Positions 34,132-45,878 are shown, counted from the stretch's first letter. The stretch is 64,000 bases of DNA from Tetradesmus obliquus (GCA_030272155.1 CP126205.1:3832501-3896500); one strand, 5' to 3'. Translations and numbers: made by a program. The notes: generated by a model not told the origin, from the letters alone.

Positions 34132-36461
34132 AATGTCGACTTGCTGCTGCTGTTCTGTGGCGCTGCTGCTGCTGCTGCTGCTGGTGGTGGGCTCAACTGC
34201 TGCAGCGGGCTGGGGGCTGGTGAAGCCTCCATACTGCGACAGCACACAACACAACAGCTCACACACAACGGCAGCGCATGGCGTCATTTGTATGGCTTGA
34301 ATGCGGCCCAAGTTGTTGGAAACGACACACAGCAGCATACAGCAGTAACAGCAGCAGATATGGCAGCCATGGTGCGCATCGACCATTGCCATGACGCAAG
34401 CGACCAAAAAAGGCGTGCAGAGGCAGCTGCAGCTGTGTTGTAACAAGCAGCAACACACAACATGTAACATGTCACCCACAAGGTCCATGATGCCCACTCC
34501 TGTCATAATGCGGATCCAGCGGATGCTGCGGTCCTCGCTAGGGATCACAAGTAACACTCCAGCAGCACCAACACAATCATTCAATAACATGACAAGGTAA
34601 CACAACAAATAACACGTCACCCACCAGGTCCATGATGCCCACGCCAGTCATAACTCGGATCCACTCAACGCTGCGGTCCTCGCTCAGCCCACACAAGACA
34701 CATCAGCATCACCACGCACCCCAACAAGTACAACATATATGTAACACAACAGGTAATTATGCATGTGACAAATTACCCACCAGGTCCATGATGCCGACTC
34801 CAGTCATGACCCTGATCCACCTGATGCTGCGGTCCTCGCTGGGGATCACGAAGAACACCCTGTAGGTGCGCGGCAGCCGCTGCCGAAGGCCCTCCAGTAG
34901 TGTGTCCCAATCAGGGTCCAGGATGACAAAGTCGGCGTCATTGTCGTAGAAGATTATGTCCTTCTGCAGGTGCGGGAAGAGGCACAGAAAGATAAAGATA
35001 CGCGTGTGTGTTGGTGAGCGTCCCAATCAGGGTCCAGGATGACAAAGTCGGCGTCATTGTCGTAAAAGATTATGTCCTTCTGCATGTGGGGTAAGCGACA
35101 CACATGTGCACAGGGAAGTGCTACGTTAATGGAATGGGCTTGCAAGAGGATGCTGACCACAACTGCTACTGCTGCCGCTGCTGCTGCTGCTACTGCTGCT
35201 GCTGCTGCCGCATCAGCCCGCCGCCTCACCTCCCTGTACATGCCCAGCAGCGTGAAAAAGCCTGCTGCTGCTGCTGCTGCTGTGTGTTATTAACAGCAAG
35301 ATTACTGTGTAATGCTCACCTCCCTGTACATGCCCAGCAGCGTGAATATGCCTGCTGCTGCTGCTGCTGCTGTTGCTGTGTGTTATTGACAGCCAGATTA
35401 CATAGCAATGCTCACCTCCCTGTACATGCCCAGCAGCGTGCCAAAGTCCGCAAAGTAGCGCACACCCATCTGGTCCAGCACTGCAGCAGCAGCAGCAGCA
35501 GCAGCAGCAGAACAAAGCAGCAGTCATAGTATGCCCTGTGTGCCTCAGGCAGCACAGCAAGCTTCTCCCTGCTGCTGTGATGCTTTGCTGCTGCCTCGCA
35601 TCTCGCATCCAGCAGCAAGTCTTTCCGACATTCTGGCACTGTGTGTGTGAGGCAGCACGCTGCGCATGTTTCCTGCAAGCAAGCGGCATCACACTGCTGC
35701 TGCCGCTCACAGCTTTCTTGCAACATCCATTATCGTGTCTGCCGCAACTGTCGTGTGTATAAGCAACAGCACAGCGATTTGACTGATGCTCAGCGTCGCG
35801 CCTGCTGCTGGTTGCGCCCACCTGGAGCCACGTGGCGCACCAAGCTGCGCAGGTTGTGGCGGCGCAGGTGCTGGTAGCCCTGCGGCAGCAGCAGCAGCAG
35901 CAGCAGCGGCAGTGGTGTTAAGCAACCTCAGACATCGACAGTACCTCATGAACTGCATGCTGACACAGAGCGGGGGTTGCTCAGCAGCAGCGGATGCTGC
36001 TTCAGTGGCCTGCCAGCATCACTGGCGCAGCTGAAAAGCCGCAGCTGTTGCATAGCGCATGCCACAAGCCTCTTCAGTAAGATTCCCCTTGAATAAGCAG
36101 CTTGCAGGAAACACAAATTGCAAAAGAACAGCATCTGATGCTTGCAAATCAAGCACTGTTAGATGCTGCAGCATATGCTGCTTTGAATCCTCTTCAACCT
36201 CAGCATAGCGCAGCACCTGCTTACCTGAATGCCTGCTTTCGCGCCACAGTAGAGGCTGGTTGCCACTACAACACCCATAGCAACTGGCGAGCGCTTAGCC
36301 ATTGGCAGCTCCTCAGCAGCAGCACTGTCATCACTGCTGCTGCTGTTGGTGCGCCTGTGGCGCGCCGGCCTCTTCGCTCGGCCCTCATCTGCCTTCTTGA
36401 GCTCAGAGGCTTCCATCATTGGTCGCTCAATTGCCAAGGGGTTTCGCCAGCCCGCTGTCAT
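33708..36461 (-). CDS. LicD/fukutin-like family protein, probable Golgi membrane enzyme
   Basis: Probable nucleotidyltransferase-fold enzyme that transfers phosphosugar or phosphocholine-type groups to glycans. Exons (minus): 36225-36461, 35822-35879, 35416-35480, 34781-34963, 33914-34233, 33708-33816; phases agree where they can be tested. It starts MTAGWRNPLAIERPMM, followed by a hydrophobic stretch (VAMGVVVATSLYCGAKAG) fitting a type II anchor. Core motifs: RYFADFGTLLGMYRE (family GTLLG), then KDIIFYDNDADFVILDPDW (Asp-rich metal/nucleotide site). C-terminal signature: VFPLGTMKFRGTPVSVPGD, then RYGDTFMIPRWGG, matching the FP..F.G..V.VP...YL..YG..M.P pattern of LicD proteins. Introns hold extra copies of exon edges, and the last intron is flanked by a direct repeat. 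The exon 1/2 junction is the least certain. Confidence 0.72.
33801..33930 (-). repeat. Direct repeat forming both ends of a 97-bp intron
   Basis: The end of exon 5 (ctacggtgacaccttcatga...CCCAG|gtg) and the acceptor of exon 6 (ctacggtgacacttttatga...CCCAG|GTG) are copies, 27 of 30 identical. The intron runs 33817-33913. Splicing AG|gtgaga to CCCAG|GTGGGG restores MIPRWGG in frame; unspliced RNA stops at once (CCC AGG TGA). Confidence 0.8.
34480..34860 (-). repeat. Triplicated 3' edge of LicD-like exon 4 with donors
   Basis: Three copies of SEDRS-x-x-WIR-(V/I)-MTGVGIMDL, each followed by gtgggt, end at 34781 (used in the model), 34625 and 34480, spaced 156 and 145 bp. The outer two lie inside intron 4. 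Confidence 0.85.
35020..35085 (-). repeat. Extra copy of the 5' edge of LicD-like exon 4
   Basis: About 65 bp encoding KDIIFYDNDADFVILDPDWD, preceded by its own acceptor (cacatgcag) and nearly identical to the start of exon 4 at 34963. It lies inside intron 3. Confidence 0.85.
35230..35440 (-). repeat. Triplicated 3' edge of LicD-like exon 3 with donors
   Basis: Three copies of the segment encoding LLGMYRE followed by gtgag end at 35416, 35318 and 35230, spaced 98 and 88 bp. Each is separated from the next by CTG-rich sequence. Confidence 0.85.
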
Positions 36462-37765
36462 GGCTGAGTACAAGAACGAGTGCCAGTAGGCGTCGCCGAG
36501 CTGATGCTACTGTAGCTTCACAGCTGCAGCCTCGACTGTTCAAAAGGCCGCTGCGACACGAAGGAAGCGCAAGACGTGCACAATGGAAGAGTTGTAAGAC
36601 GCTCGACACCGATGACAGATGGAATGCACGTATGGCGTCGCCAAGGAAAGCTGACAGCCTAAGATTCAGCTGTTAAACACACAAATCAGTTGGTTGACTA
36701 TGCTTGCATAAGCGAGCTATGCATGTTCTTCCCGACTCACTTCCCGCTTGCTGGCCCGGTGTAGCGTGCTGTTGTCGTCTTCAATTGATGCAAGCTTCTG
36801 TGTAAGATGCAGATGAGCAGACAAGAATGATGCTATGCGATGGCTGGCAGAGGTGATACGAACTTCCGACACTGCACAACCCAGCCAAGGTGACATGTGT
36901 CAGGACGGCAGTTCCGCTGATCTCTAGCTCGCAAAGACTCATAGATAGCTGACCTGGTTCACATGTTCACCATCGTCTGTGTAGAAGGTCGAGCAAAGTG
37001 CTTGGCTCGTCCATCACGGGTGCTATATCTCCCATTCAGGTGTGCTCTGTCCAGGACAAGTGAATCAGCATACCATAAGTGGCAGTGCCATATGGCAGCC
37101 CCTGAACAAGTGATTGCAGCTTTATAGCTCTCACATATGCTTTACAACAGGCAGCTCAAACAACAATACCCAGCTACACTACGGGCACACGGACTTCGTC
37201 CAGGTGATACGTTTTATGTTTTTATGGTTTGACTCCTGGTTGATACGCAGGGTGTCCAACCCCAGCGGCCCGTAAACCTTTTACCAGTTCACGTCGCGAT
37301 ATTATGAATGCTTCCGACGCGCTTCTCGACTGAAACGTGCTGAGGATACTTCCATGCTTTCAAGCTATACAGTACCGCCACTGCTGCTGCGGGATGGCAC
37401 CAACACACCCTTAAGAGCTCTCAGCACACAGGCAAGCAGCCTGGTGCAGCGCCACCGCTGCTCTGCTGATGCTGCTGCGCTGCCGCTCCTGGCGCCGGCC
37501 CACTGCTGCCCTGCTGCTGCTGCCGCCGGGCACACGTGCGTGTTGGCACTGACGCCTCACAGCAGGATGTGGCCCGCACTGCTGCTGCTGCACCAGTCAA
37601 AACGAAAAAAGGATGTTCGTCAAGGTTATGGCTGCTCTGAGAAGACATTCCTGCAAGCCACAAGGCCTCGATTATGGCACTGCCAGCTGCTGCTGCCGCC
37701 ACAGCCACACGCCGCAGCCCTGCATCCTCGCTGCTGCTGTTGCTGCTGCTGCCTGGTGACCATCC
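36462..37765. other. Intergenic region, no gene recognised
   Basis: Upstream flank of the LicD-like gene and downstream flank of RAD23. The plus-strand open frame at 37354-37812 is mostly CTG-tract composition and overlaps RAD23 exon echoes, so it was not accepted. Confidence 0.45.
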
Positions 37766-37767
37766 AG

Positions 37768-37935
37768 GCAGCGCCAAAGCCTCCCTCTAGCTGCAAGTTT
37801 ACGTCGCTGTGACCGCCGCAGCTGCTGCTGCTGCTCAACCCTAGCAGCCCCAGCCGCAATAGTCACCGCCGAAGCCTCCCTCCAGCAGAAAGTTTGCGGC
37901 CACCTCCTCATTCTGCCGCAGGCTCACTGTTGCTG
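37768..37935 (-). repeat. Two extra copies of the RAD23 C-terminal coding end
   Basis: Downstream of the RAD23 stop, [17 protein letters not shown] recurs near 37866-37917 after its own acceptor-like cggcag. A more diverged copy (LQLEGGFGAAW) lies near 37768-37800. With exon 4 itself that makes three copies of the end of the UBA2 domain. Confidence 0.8.
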
Positions 37936-38021
37936 CTGCTGCTGCTGTAGCCTCACTGCCGTCGCTGCTGCCACTGCTGCTGCGGCTGCAGCTGCGCACA
38001 CAGTCAGAAACCCCAAATTGC

Positions 38022-39019
38022 TTAGTCAGCGCCGAAGCCTCCCTCCAGCAGAAAGTTTGCCGCCACCTCCTCGTTCTTGTCGCAGGCCAGGTAGGCCTCG
38101 ATGGCTGCGTCGCGCTCAAAGCCCAGGCCCTGCAGCCGCTGGATGGCTGCATCATCAGCCTCGCTCAGCTCAATCTGCATGGAGACAACACGGCAAAAAG
38201 AGTGGCAAGTGGTTTGGGATACAACAGGCAAGAGCAGGCAAGAACACACCAGAGAATGGCCGCAGGAAGATACACCGCAGAAAGAGGGCAGCAAAGGAAA
38301 TGAAAAGCACAAATCAGGGATGGTGGTCAGCCGCACCTGCACCATGCCGGGCGGCAGTCCACCTGCTCCGCCCCCTCCCATGCCCCCCAGCAGCTGCACC
38401 ATCTGCACCATCTCGTCATCCTCCTCCCCTTCACCCGGGCACCGTGCTGCCAAGCCCAGCAGAGCAACCGCAAAGCGAAACCAACCAGCTGAAGAAACAC
38501 AAACCAGCTAGCCAAACACAGCCGCTGCCTGCAATCAGCAAATACATGCGAAGAAAAGTGGCAAGCAGAAGCAGCCGCACCTGCACCATGCCGGGCGGCA
38601 GGCCGCCTGCGCCACCACCTCCCATGCCGCCCAGCAGCTGCGCCATCTGTGCCATCTCGTCATCCTCCTCCCCTTCCCCCACCGGGCGCCTCCATGACCA
38701 TGCGCATGAACTGGCCCTGGTGCGACCATGAAGCAAATAACACATTACAAGCAAAGAACATACCGCAAACATACGAACAAAATGCCAAAAGCTAGCTGTG
38801 ATAGTGGCCTTGTACTGCAGCCGTACCTGCACCATGCCGGGCGGCAGGCCGCCTGCTCCTCCCCCTCCCATGCCGCCCAGCAGCTGCGCCATCTGTGCCA
38901 TCTCATCATCTTCCTCTCCTTCACCGGGCGCCTCCATCACCATGCGCATGAACTCGCCCTGGTGCGCAGATATCTGCTGCATCAGCTGAGGGTTCTGCTT
39001 GCGCAGCTCCTGCAAGGCG

Positions 39020-39058
<39 letters not shown>

Positions 39059-39159
39059 TGTGAGTCACGGCAGCAATGCAATATTTGCGGTGAGGCGTGT
39101 CTACTGCTCTGCTGCATCAGCTGAGGGTTCTGCTTGCGCAGATCCTGCAGGGCGAAGCA

Positions 39160-39192
<33 letters not shown>

Positions 39193-39290
39193 ATGTGAGT
39201 AGCAGTAGCAGTGTAATCCTTGCAGGTTTGGCTTGGCCTCTGATCTGCTGCATCAGCTGAGGGTTCTGCTTGCGCAGCTCCTGCAAGGCG

Positions 39291-39359
<69 letters not shown>

Positions 39360-39467
39360 TGTGAGTAGCAGTAGCAGTGTGATACTAGCGGTTAGGCTAG
39401 TCTACTGCTCTGCTGCATCAGCTGCGGGTTCTGCTTGCGCAGCTCCTGTGGTGACGGAGAGTGTGAT

Positions 39468-39498
<31 letters not shown>

Positions 39499-41377
39499 TG
39501 ATGTATGATCAGCAATGTATGTACACGGTTGCAGGATCCCCTAGCGCAGCTCACGCGCAGTAGGGTGCGCTATTACCAGAGGACAGCACAAACTGTTGGG
39601 CACTGTTAACATGGCAATTGCAGAGTTTTTCAGCATGTGACAAGCAGCAGCAGTGCATTACTCGCTGGTGCTTCTTTCTGGTCTGCTGCATCAGCTGCGG
39701 GGTTCTGCTTGCGCAGCTCCTGCGCATGAAGGGTGTGACGTAATCAGCAGATGCAGCAGTTGCAGCAAACTCTTATGTGGCAATACTACTCAGCAGCAGT
39801 GCACCGGCTGCGAGTTCTGCCGGTGCAACTCCACGGATGCGTGTACATTAACACCCACAAGTAAACCCTCATCACAAACAACCACAGCCTCAGCAGTCCA
39901 CCTGCAGCATGGGCGCCATGTCTGAGTTGCTCTGCACCAAGCGCCGCAGCCGCTGAACCCAACACAGACGGGCGCAAACCGCTCGACCACTTTAAAACCC
40001 TCAGACCTAGGTCCCTTGAACCCCTGAAACCCACCTGCAGCATGGGAGCCAGGATGTCCGGGTTCGTCTGCACTGCACGCCGCAGCAGCTATAACCTACC
40101 ATACAGGGGCGAAGCACCCTCAATCACTTGATATACCTGTGTACAACCTGCACTCCTGGAACCCCAAAAACGCACCTGCAGCATGGGTGCCAGGATGTCT
40201 GGGTTGGTCTGCACCGCGCGCCGCAGCAGCTGGAATTGAGGGTTGCCGCGCAGGAAGTCCAGCGGGCCACCCTCGCCACCTGCTGCTGCAGCGCCGCCAG
40301 CAGCGGCGCCGGCACCACCAGCAGCAGCGCCGCCGCCGCCGCCAAACATATCAAAGGCCTGAGGGGCAGGCGGGCCTGCTGCTCCGCCAGCCGCAGCACC
40401 GCCAGCAGCAGCTGGTGCAGCTGCCCCTCCTGCTGCTGGTGCTGCGCCGCCAGCAGCAGCAGCGGCCCCGCCTGCTGCTGCAGCGCCTGCAGCGGGGCCG
40501 GCGGCGCGGTGTGCGGCATGCTCTGGAATGCCTGTCATGAGGTACTCTACTGCACGCTCGGGGTTGTTGTATGCTGCGCGCATTGCACGCATCACATCTT
40601 CGCGTGGGAAGCCCATCTCTGTCATGCTGGTTACTGCCTGCTCCAGTGCCGGTCCTGCAAGCAGGTGGCTGGCAGCTGCCGAGTAGGGATCTGCGGGCTC
40701 CGCTGCTGCTGCTGCTGCTGGCTCAGCTGGTGCAGCTGCTGCTGCAGCTGGCGCTGCTGCTGCTGCAGCTGGCGCTGCTGCTGCTGCGGGCTCGTCCACT
40801 TGCATGGCTGCTGGCTGCAGGACAGCAGTGAAAGACAAGCCGCAATGATGAAAAACAACAGTGTGGGGCATCAGATGTGCCACATGCACGTTGGGTTGAG
40901 TTCACACTGTAGTGCTTGCTGTCTGGGGACAGCTGCAACCGCTATAACTGCCACATGTCAGTTGCAGGAACTGCAGCAGCATCCTCCACGAGGCGGCATG
41001 CCAGCTGCATCTACCTGGTTTGTTACAACCAGCTTCACTACTGGCATCACTGCCACTCTCACCTCTGCTGCTGCCGCTGCGGGTGCTGGGGCAGAGCTGG
41101 AGGCGCCAGCAGTGCCTGCAGCTGCTGCTGCTGCTGGCTTGGCCACTGCCTTCTGCACGAACACCACCAGAAAGCCTGTCTCGTCCACGCTGTACTCGGA
41201 GACAGCCTTTGCATCGTCGTCCAGCACCTTGCCCTTATACACAAGCTTCAGCTGCTCCTTTGGAAAGGCCTCGCCCTGCGATGACTCCACGGAGCTCTTG
41301 AGCTCGCCAACTGTGGTTGTTGGCTCTGCTTCTACGTTGAACGTAGAGCCCTTGATGGTCCTGAACGTGAGCTTCAT
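38022..41377 (-). CDS. RAD23: RAD23-type ubiquitin-receptor / XPC-stabilising protein
   Basis: Shuttles ubiquitinated substrates to the proteasome and supports nucleotide excision repair by binding XPC/Rad4 (family knowledge). Exons (minus): 41063-41377, 40176-40814, 38827-39009, 38022-38174; every junction is phase 0. The N-terminal ubiquitin-like domain starts [19 protein letters not shown] and includes [14 protein letters not shown] and [11 protein letters not shown]. An Ala/Pro linker follows, then UBA1 ([20 protein letters not shown] to YLMTGIPE), a Gly/Ala linker, the XPC-binding domain ([20 protein letters not shown], then [23 protein letters not shown]) and UBA2 ([20 protein letters not shown] to [11 protein letters not shown]). 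All four RAD23 domains are present in order. Introns 2 and 3 and the 3' flank contain repeated exon edges with splice sites. Confidence 0.9.
38337..38940 (-). repeat. Triplicated 3' edge of RAD23 exon 3 with donors
   Basis: Segments encoding EEDDEM, LLGGMGG and GLPPGMVQ, each followed by a GT donor, end at 38827, 38581 and 38337, spaced 246 and 244 bp. The middle copy has an altered ggtgggggaagg stretch that shifts the frame, so it is probably not coding. Confidence 0.85.
38970..39735 (-). repeat. Five copies of the 5' edge of RAD23 exon 3 with acceptors
   Basis: cag followed by the segment encoding (E)[11 protein letters not shown] begins at 39009 (exon used), 39144, 39280, 39445 and 39719. 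Most are preceded by a CTG-sense tract or a pyrimidine-rich acceptor. The second copy has gatc for gctc next to the splice site; the fifth has an extra C (accccgcag). Confidence 0.85.
39291..39357. repeat. (AGC)n tract, about 22 units, intronic
   Basis: Pure triplet run within RAD23 intron 2, directly upstream (in sense, CTG) of the exon-edge copy starting at 39280. Confidence 0.95.
39900..40235 (-). repeat. Triplicated 3' edge of RAD23 exon 2 with donors
   Basis: Segments encoding [18 protein letters not shown], or close variants, each followed by gt, end at 40176, about 40034 and about 39904, spaced about 142 and 130 bp. The outermost copy has diverged ([13 protein letters not shown]). Confidence 0.85.
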
Positions 41378-41493
41378 TGTGGCGAGCCTGCAGGACAGCG
41401 AGAGCTGTGTTTCTTCAAGCTCGGCGATTATAGGACATGTGAGCGACTGATAGATGCATATGAAAGTGCGTATGACTGTGATCAGGGACGTGA
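41378..41493. promoter_or_regulatory. Putative divergent promoter region, RAD23 / CPBP protease
   Basis: About 116 bp separates the RAD23 start codon (41377, minus) from the proposed start of the CPBP protease gene (41494, plus). No defined element was recognised; the call rests only on the divergent layout and depends on the uncertain first CPBP exon. Confidence 0.3.
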
Positions 41494-43657
41494 ATGGCGA
41501 TCAGGGGCGTGAGTGCCAGACAGGCTGCGTGGGGTGCCCTCACGAGATGCACTGCTGCAGCTGTACAACGAATGCCTTCTGCGTGGCTAGCTCTCACCCT
41601 GAAAGTTTATGTGACACACGGCCGTATGTTTGATGGGTTCAGCCTACAGGCTGCTGCTGTTCGACTTGAACACTGCTTGTGCAGTGGACGCAAAGCTGTT
41701 TGTGTCGACTGCTGGCTTCAATCGCCCCAAGCAGCTGCATGAACGTACATGTGCAGCCAGAGACACCAGTATTGACCACTGCATCACACATGCAGCTGCC
41801 TGCCTGAACCACAGAGGCGCTCAGTGTGACTGACACAACTGACAAACTGCTGGACTTCCACCCCAGCACACAAGCATGCAGGAAGCCTGAGCTGGGGCAG
41901 ATGAGCCTCTTGTCGGTATGTTCACAGCAGCCTGAACTAGTCCTTAGCTCTTATGCTGAAGCAGCTGACGTCACAGCAGCAATGCTGCAGGCATGGCAGG
42001 CAGTGGCAGAACCACACAGCCGCTGTGCAAAGCTGCAGCCTGCATCTCAGCAGACAGCAAGCATACAGGCCACAACACACGCACACAACAACATTAAAAG
42101 GCAGTGTAGTAGTGTGGGCGCAGCCCGAAGGCTCTGCAGATGCTGAAAGCAGCAGTACAGGAGGGGCACAGGACCCATGGCAGCAGCAGCAGCAGCAGAA
42201 CCCGCAGCCCACACTCAATGACGGCATTACCTGGTGAGTGGCGAGCTACGCTGTGTGGAGGTGCCAACATGCACATATGACTCTTCTATGAGCTTGCGCA
42301 GTCACACTGCTGCAAGATGTAACTGCCTCTTATATGCTGGTGTGCTGTATGCCGTGTGTTGTTGTGCCGTGCGCCTGGCGTCGCTGCAGGTACTGCTACA
42401 CCGCACTAGGGCTACTGTTTCTGACAGACTTCACGCCCTTAGGTAAAGCCCTGTGCCAAACTCTGTGCACTGCAGCCGTATACTCAGAGCCGCAAGATGT
42501 TGTCAGCTCGCCCACGGCAGTTTCCATCATCATGCAGCAGCAGCCAACAAGGGCTGGTGGTGACTTGTAAATGGTTTTGCTGCTTGCTTGACTGCAGGCC
42601 AGTGGCTGTTGTCTGCCCCCCTGACACTGCAGCAGCAGGCCCTGCCGACCGCATCACCTCACAGCCACTCTTCTTTTTATTGCTGCCATGCCTGGCTACT
42701 GGCCAGTGGCTGCTGTCCGTCTCAAGCACCGCAGCAGCAGCCTGTGCCGGCTCTGTTTCCGTTCAACGTCACTGTCCGTCATGCTGCTGTCATGCCTGCA
42801 GGCCAGTGGCTGCTGTCTGGTTCTCCCGGCACTGCAGCAGCAGGCCGGCTGGCGCTGCTGCAGTGGGGAGCATTTGTGCTGCCCACACTGTATTGGATGC
42901 GCAGCAAGGGCTGGGACGTGAGGGCAGTGCTGCAGCTGCAGCAGCTGGGGACGCTGCAGCAGTGGCTGGCTGGTGAGTCAAATTACTTTGACCAGGTTTG
43001 ACCATGTTTGACCAGGGATAACAGCTGTGTGCAGTGGCACATAGCTCTGGTTTGACCAGGCGCACAGCAGTGCAGACCTGCCACAACAGCTGCCATCTCC
43101 TGTGACAGCCTTGCCAATCACATGATGAGATGATTTCAGCAACAAAACCCATCACAGCTTGCTGCACCAAGCTGCCGCACTTCCTGCAGCGCATGCTTAT
43201 CTGCTTGGCTCTCCCTGCTTCGCATGTCCCTGCTGGTGTTATCCCATGTACGGCACCGCTGGCCACTCGCTCTGCTGTTTCTTCTGCTGTTGCTGCCCAA
43301 ATGCAGGCCTCGCCGCTGGCCCTGTGCTGTGGGCGCTCATCAATGCAGCAATTGCAATCAAGACCGGCAACACAGATACCTGGCTCGCAGCAGCCGGTGA
43401 TGCTGCAAACAGCAGCAGCGGTAGCAGTCCTGGAGTGCTGCTGCTGGGGGGTGGAGGCAGTGAGGCAGGGGTGGGCTGGGGCCAGCTGCCGCAGCTGCTG
43501 CTGGCAGCAGCAGTCTCGCCTGCAGGTGAGAATGCATTGCCTGCTCTGCTGGCACGTAAAGTAGGATAGTCACCAGTGAGCAAGACGCACACGTTTGCAC
43601 ACAAACACTAAAACGTTTTTGCGCGTGCACAACTTGAACTGCTGCTGGTGCTGCTGC

Positions 43658-43721
<64 letters not shown>

Positions 43722-43987
43722 CTGCAGTTGCCGAGGAGCTGCTGTTCCGAGGTTTCCTGCTGACAGCGCTGCAGGAGCGGCTGGGCCGCATCGATGCTGT
43801 GGCAGTGTGTGCTGCGCTGTTTGCACTCATCCATCTAGAGCCGCAGCAGTTCTTCCTGTACTGTGTGCTGGGTGGTGCTGCTGGCGCTGCTGCTGTGCGC
43901 AGCGGCAGCCTTGGCCCTGCTGTGGCGCTGCACTTGGGGTTCAATGCTGCTGCAGTGGTGGCGGGGCTGGCACTGCATGTGAAGTAG
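41494..43987 (+). CDS. CPBP-family (CAAX-type) intramembrane metalloprotease, probably plastid
   Basis: Membrane glutamic/metallo-type protease of the CPBP (Rce1/ABI) family. Well-supported exons: 42140-42233, 42390-42442, 42802-42972, 43307-43525, 43728-43987; phases agree throughout. Sequence in order: NPQPTLNDGITW, a hydrophobic YCYTALGLLFLTDFTPLG, GQWLLSGSPG, LLQWGAFVLPTLYWMR, GLAAGPVLWALINAAIAI, then the active-site motifs EELLFRGFLLTAL (EExxxR), ALIHLEPQQF and VALHLGFNAAAVVAGLAL. The stop is TAG at 43985-43987. The start is less certain: ATG 41494 gives MAIRGVSARQAAWGALTR, which resembles a plastid transit peptide, but the splicing between about 41610 and 42140 is unresolved. Exon 42802-42972 is preceded by two diverged copies of its own 5' edge. 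Confidence 0.72.
42590..42850 (+). repeat. Three copies of the 5' edge of a CPBP exon
   Basis: ggccagtggctg(t/c)tgtc starts at about 42598, 42709 and 42801, spaced about 111 and 92 bp, each with a following gcagcagcagg block. The first and third follow a usable ctgcag acceptor; the middle one follows ctactg and has lost it. The third is the exon used in the model. Confidence 0.8.
43640..43720. repeat. (CTG)n tract, intronic
   Basis: Sense-strand CTG run directly before the acceptor ccctgcag of the last CPBP protease exon (43728). Confidence 0.95.
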
Positions 43988-44381
43988 CTGCAGAGACGTC
44001 ACCCAGAATCTCAAACTGTTGTTTGTGTACCTGCCTTTGCCGAAGGTACAGGGTTATCGGATAACATGATAAGGACTTGTTCGTGTGGCAGAGATGCCAG
44101 AGGCACCCACGATTTTCCTGTGCTTGAAGCAGGTCCAGTACTGCGTCAATGGACACAAAGAAGCTGTCGTGATATGTTTTACTGATGCGCAGCCATGGGA
44201 ATGCTCTGCAGGCCAACTTCACAGTGCAGCTTCACGGCACCATGTCAGTGACAATCTCAGGCGTTCAACGGACGTGATACTCCGTATGTGTGTCTCGTGC
44301 AGTTTCTATCGTTGTCGTTGTGTGTTAAAGCTGGTATTCACGAACCATACATCTTGCTGCACGCCTCGCCGAGGACTCCTG
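43988..44381. other. Intergenic, no gene recognised
   Basis: Between the CPBP protease stop and the proposed start of the dirigent-like gene. A frame is open upstream of 44382 but lacks coding character. Confidence 0.45.
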
Positions 44382-45200
44382 ATGGAGAACTCGAAGCTCT
44401 GCCTTGCTGGCGTGCTGCTGCTTGCTGTCTTTTCGCTGGCAAGCTGCGACACTGCCCCATCTCACAAGAACTCGCCATGGAAGCCACCCAAGACGCGCAC
44501 GCTGGTGCTGACAGAAGGACCTTTGGCAGTGCTCGAACCAAAAACGAATGACGAGGCAAACGTGACCACGCCTGTCGTGTACAGGTGACAGACCCGGGTT
44601 CGCAGAGTTTTTTTTACTTGAGTGCTTGGGGCTGAAGCACGGCGATCGTGTTCCCGTCACCGCACCAGGCTGCTGCATCTGCTGTGGCTGCAGCAGTAGC
44701 TTGCTGCAGTGACGAGCGACTCTGCAGGACCTGGCATTGTGGCCCACCTGCTTGACTGCAACATCCTGTCTGTGCTTCGCACTGTCAAACTCACACATCC
44801 CATAACTTTTGTCTTTAGTGGCTTTTCAACGATAGCAGCACGAGTTTGAAATCCCACCGGCTGGCCTATCTGTCCAATCTGTCCCCTGCTGCAACTGCCA
44901 GTGGTTGCTTACTTACCTGTCAAGCGCTGAAACTCAGGTTGCTGCCGTGATGTGCGCTGCGCCTGGCTGCAGGCAATACGTGAACTGTGGGGAGCAAGGC
45001 ACCAACGCTGGCCAGCAGATCGGCATGTGCTCCTGGAGCGGCATCTTCCAGCAGAAGCTGCCGGGTGACACAGCACGCATCCTGTGGCAGGGCGACTGGT
45101 GAGCAGAGCCTGACTGCAGCTCAGCGCAGAACCGCGCCACCACGAGAACCTCAAAAAGCAATGAAACTGCTGCTTGAGCTGCTGCTGCGGCTGCGGCTGC

Positions 45201-45240
<40 letters not shown>

Positions 45241-45825
45241 ATGCCATTACCTGTTCAATGTCTGAAGCAATGTCTGCGCTGCATTGTTGCTTGTCCCGCA
45301 GCTCCTTCAAACAGGCCTGCGGCCGCACCGGTAAATCATGTTTGCTGGGCACTTTTTATGAATTATAAGTTCATGTTGCTGTTGCTGCCGCTGCTGCTGT
45401 CATCATCGCCTCAACCTACCTCGCAGCTCCTTTGAGGAGCTGTGTGGCGGCTACGGCACCGGCAGCATCGCGTTCTCTGGCACCGCCTGTATAAGCAAAC
45501 AAGTCATGCTGCTGCTGCTGCTGCCGCTGTGTGTCCTTCAGCTCTTTTGAGAGAAGCCGTGTGGCCGCTGGGGCACCGGCACCATCGTTTTCGCCGGGCA
45601 CCTCTGTCAATCTGACTAGTGCATGTATCTGCTGCTGCTGCTGCTTCCTCATCTCTTCGATCCACCCGCAGTTCTTTTGAGAAGCCGTGTGGCCGCTACG
45701 GCACGGGCAGCATTGTCTTTTCTGGCATTGCTGGGGGCCTGGAGAAGTGGGACAGGACTTGGGACTTCCCCGTGACAGGTGAGAAATAGTGGCAGACAGA
45801 ATCAGCCGCCGCCGCCGCCGCCGCC

Positions 45826-45878
<53 letters not shown>

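Noticed and set aside
38337..38715. Extra RAD23 coding exons at the two downstream echoes
   Set aside because: The middle copy has a frame-changing stretch and no clear acceptors were seen; treated as echoes, not exons, pending RNA data.
40128..41450. 440-codon plus-strand frame
   Set aside because: Antisense of RAD23 exons; the minus strand carries clear UBL and UBA domains.
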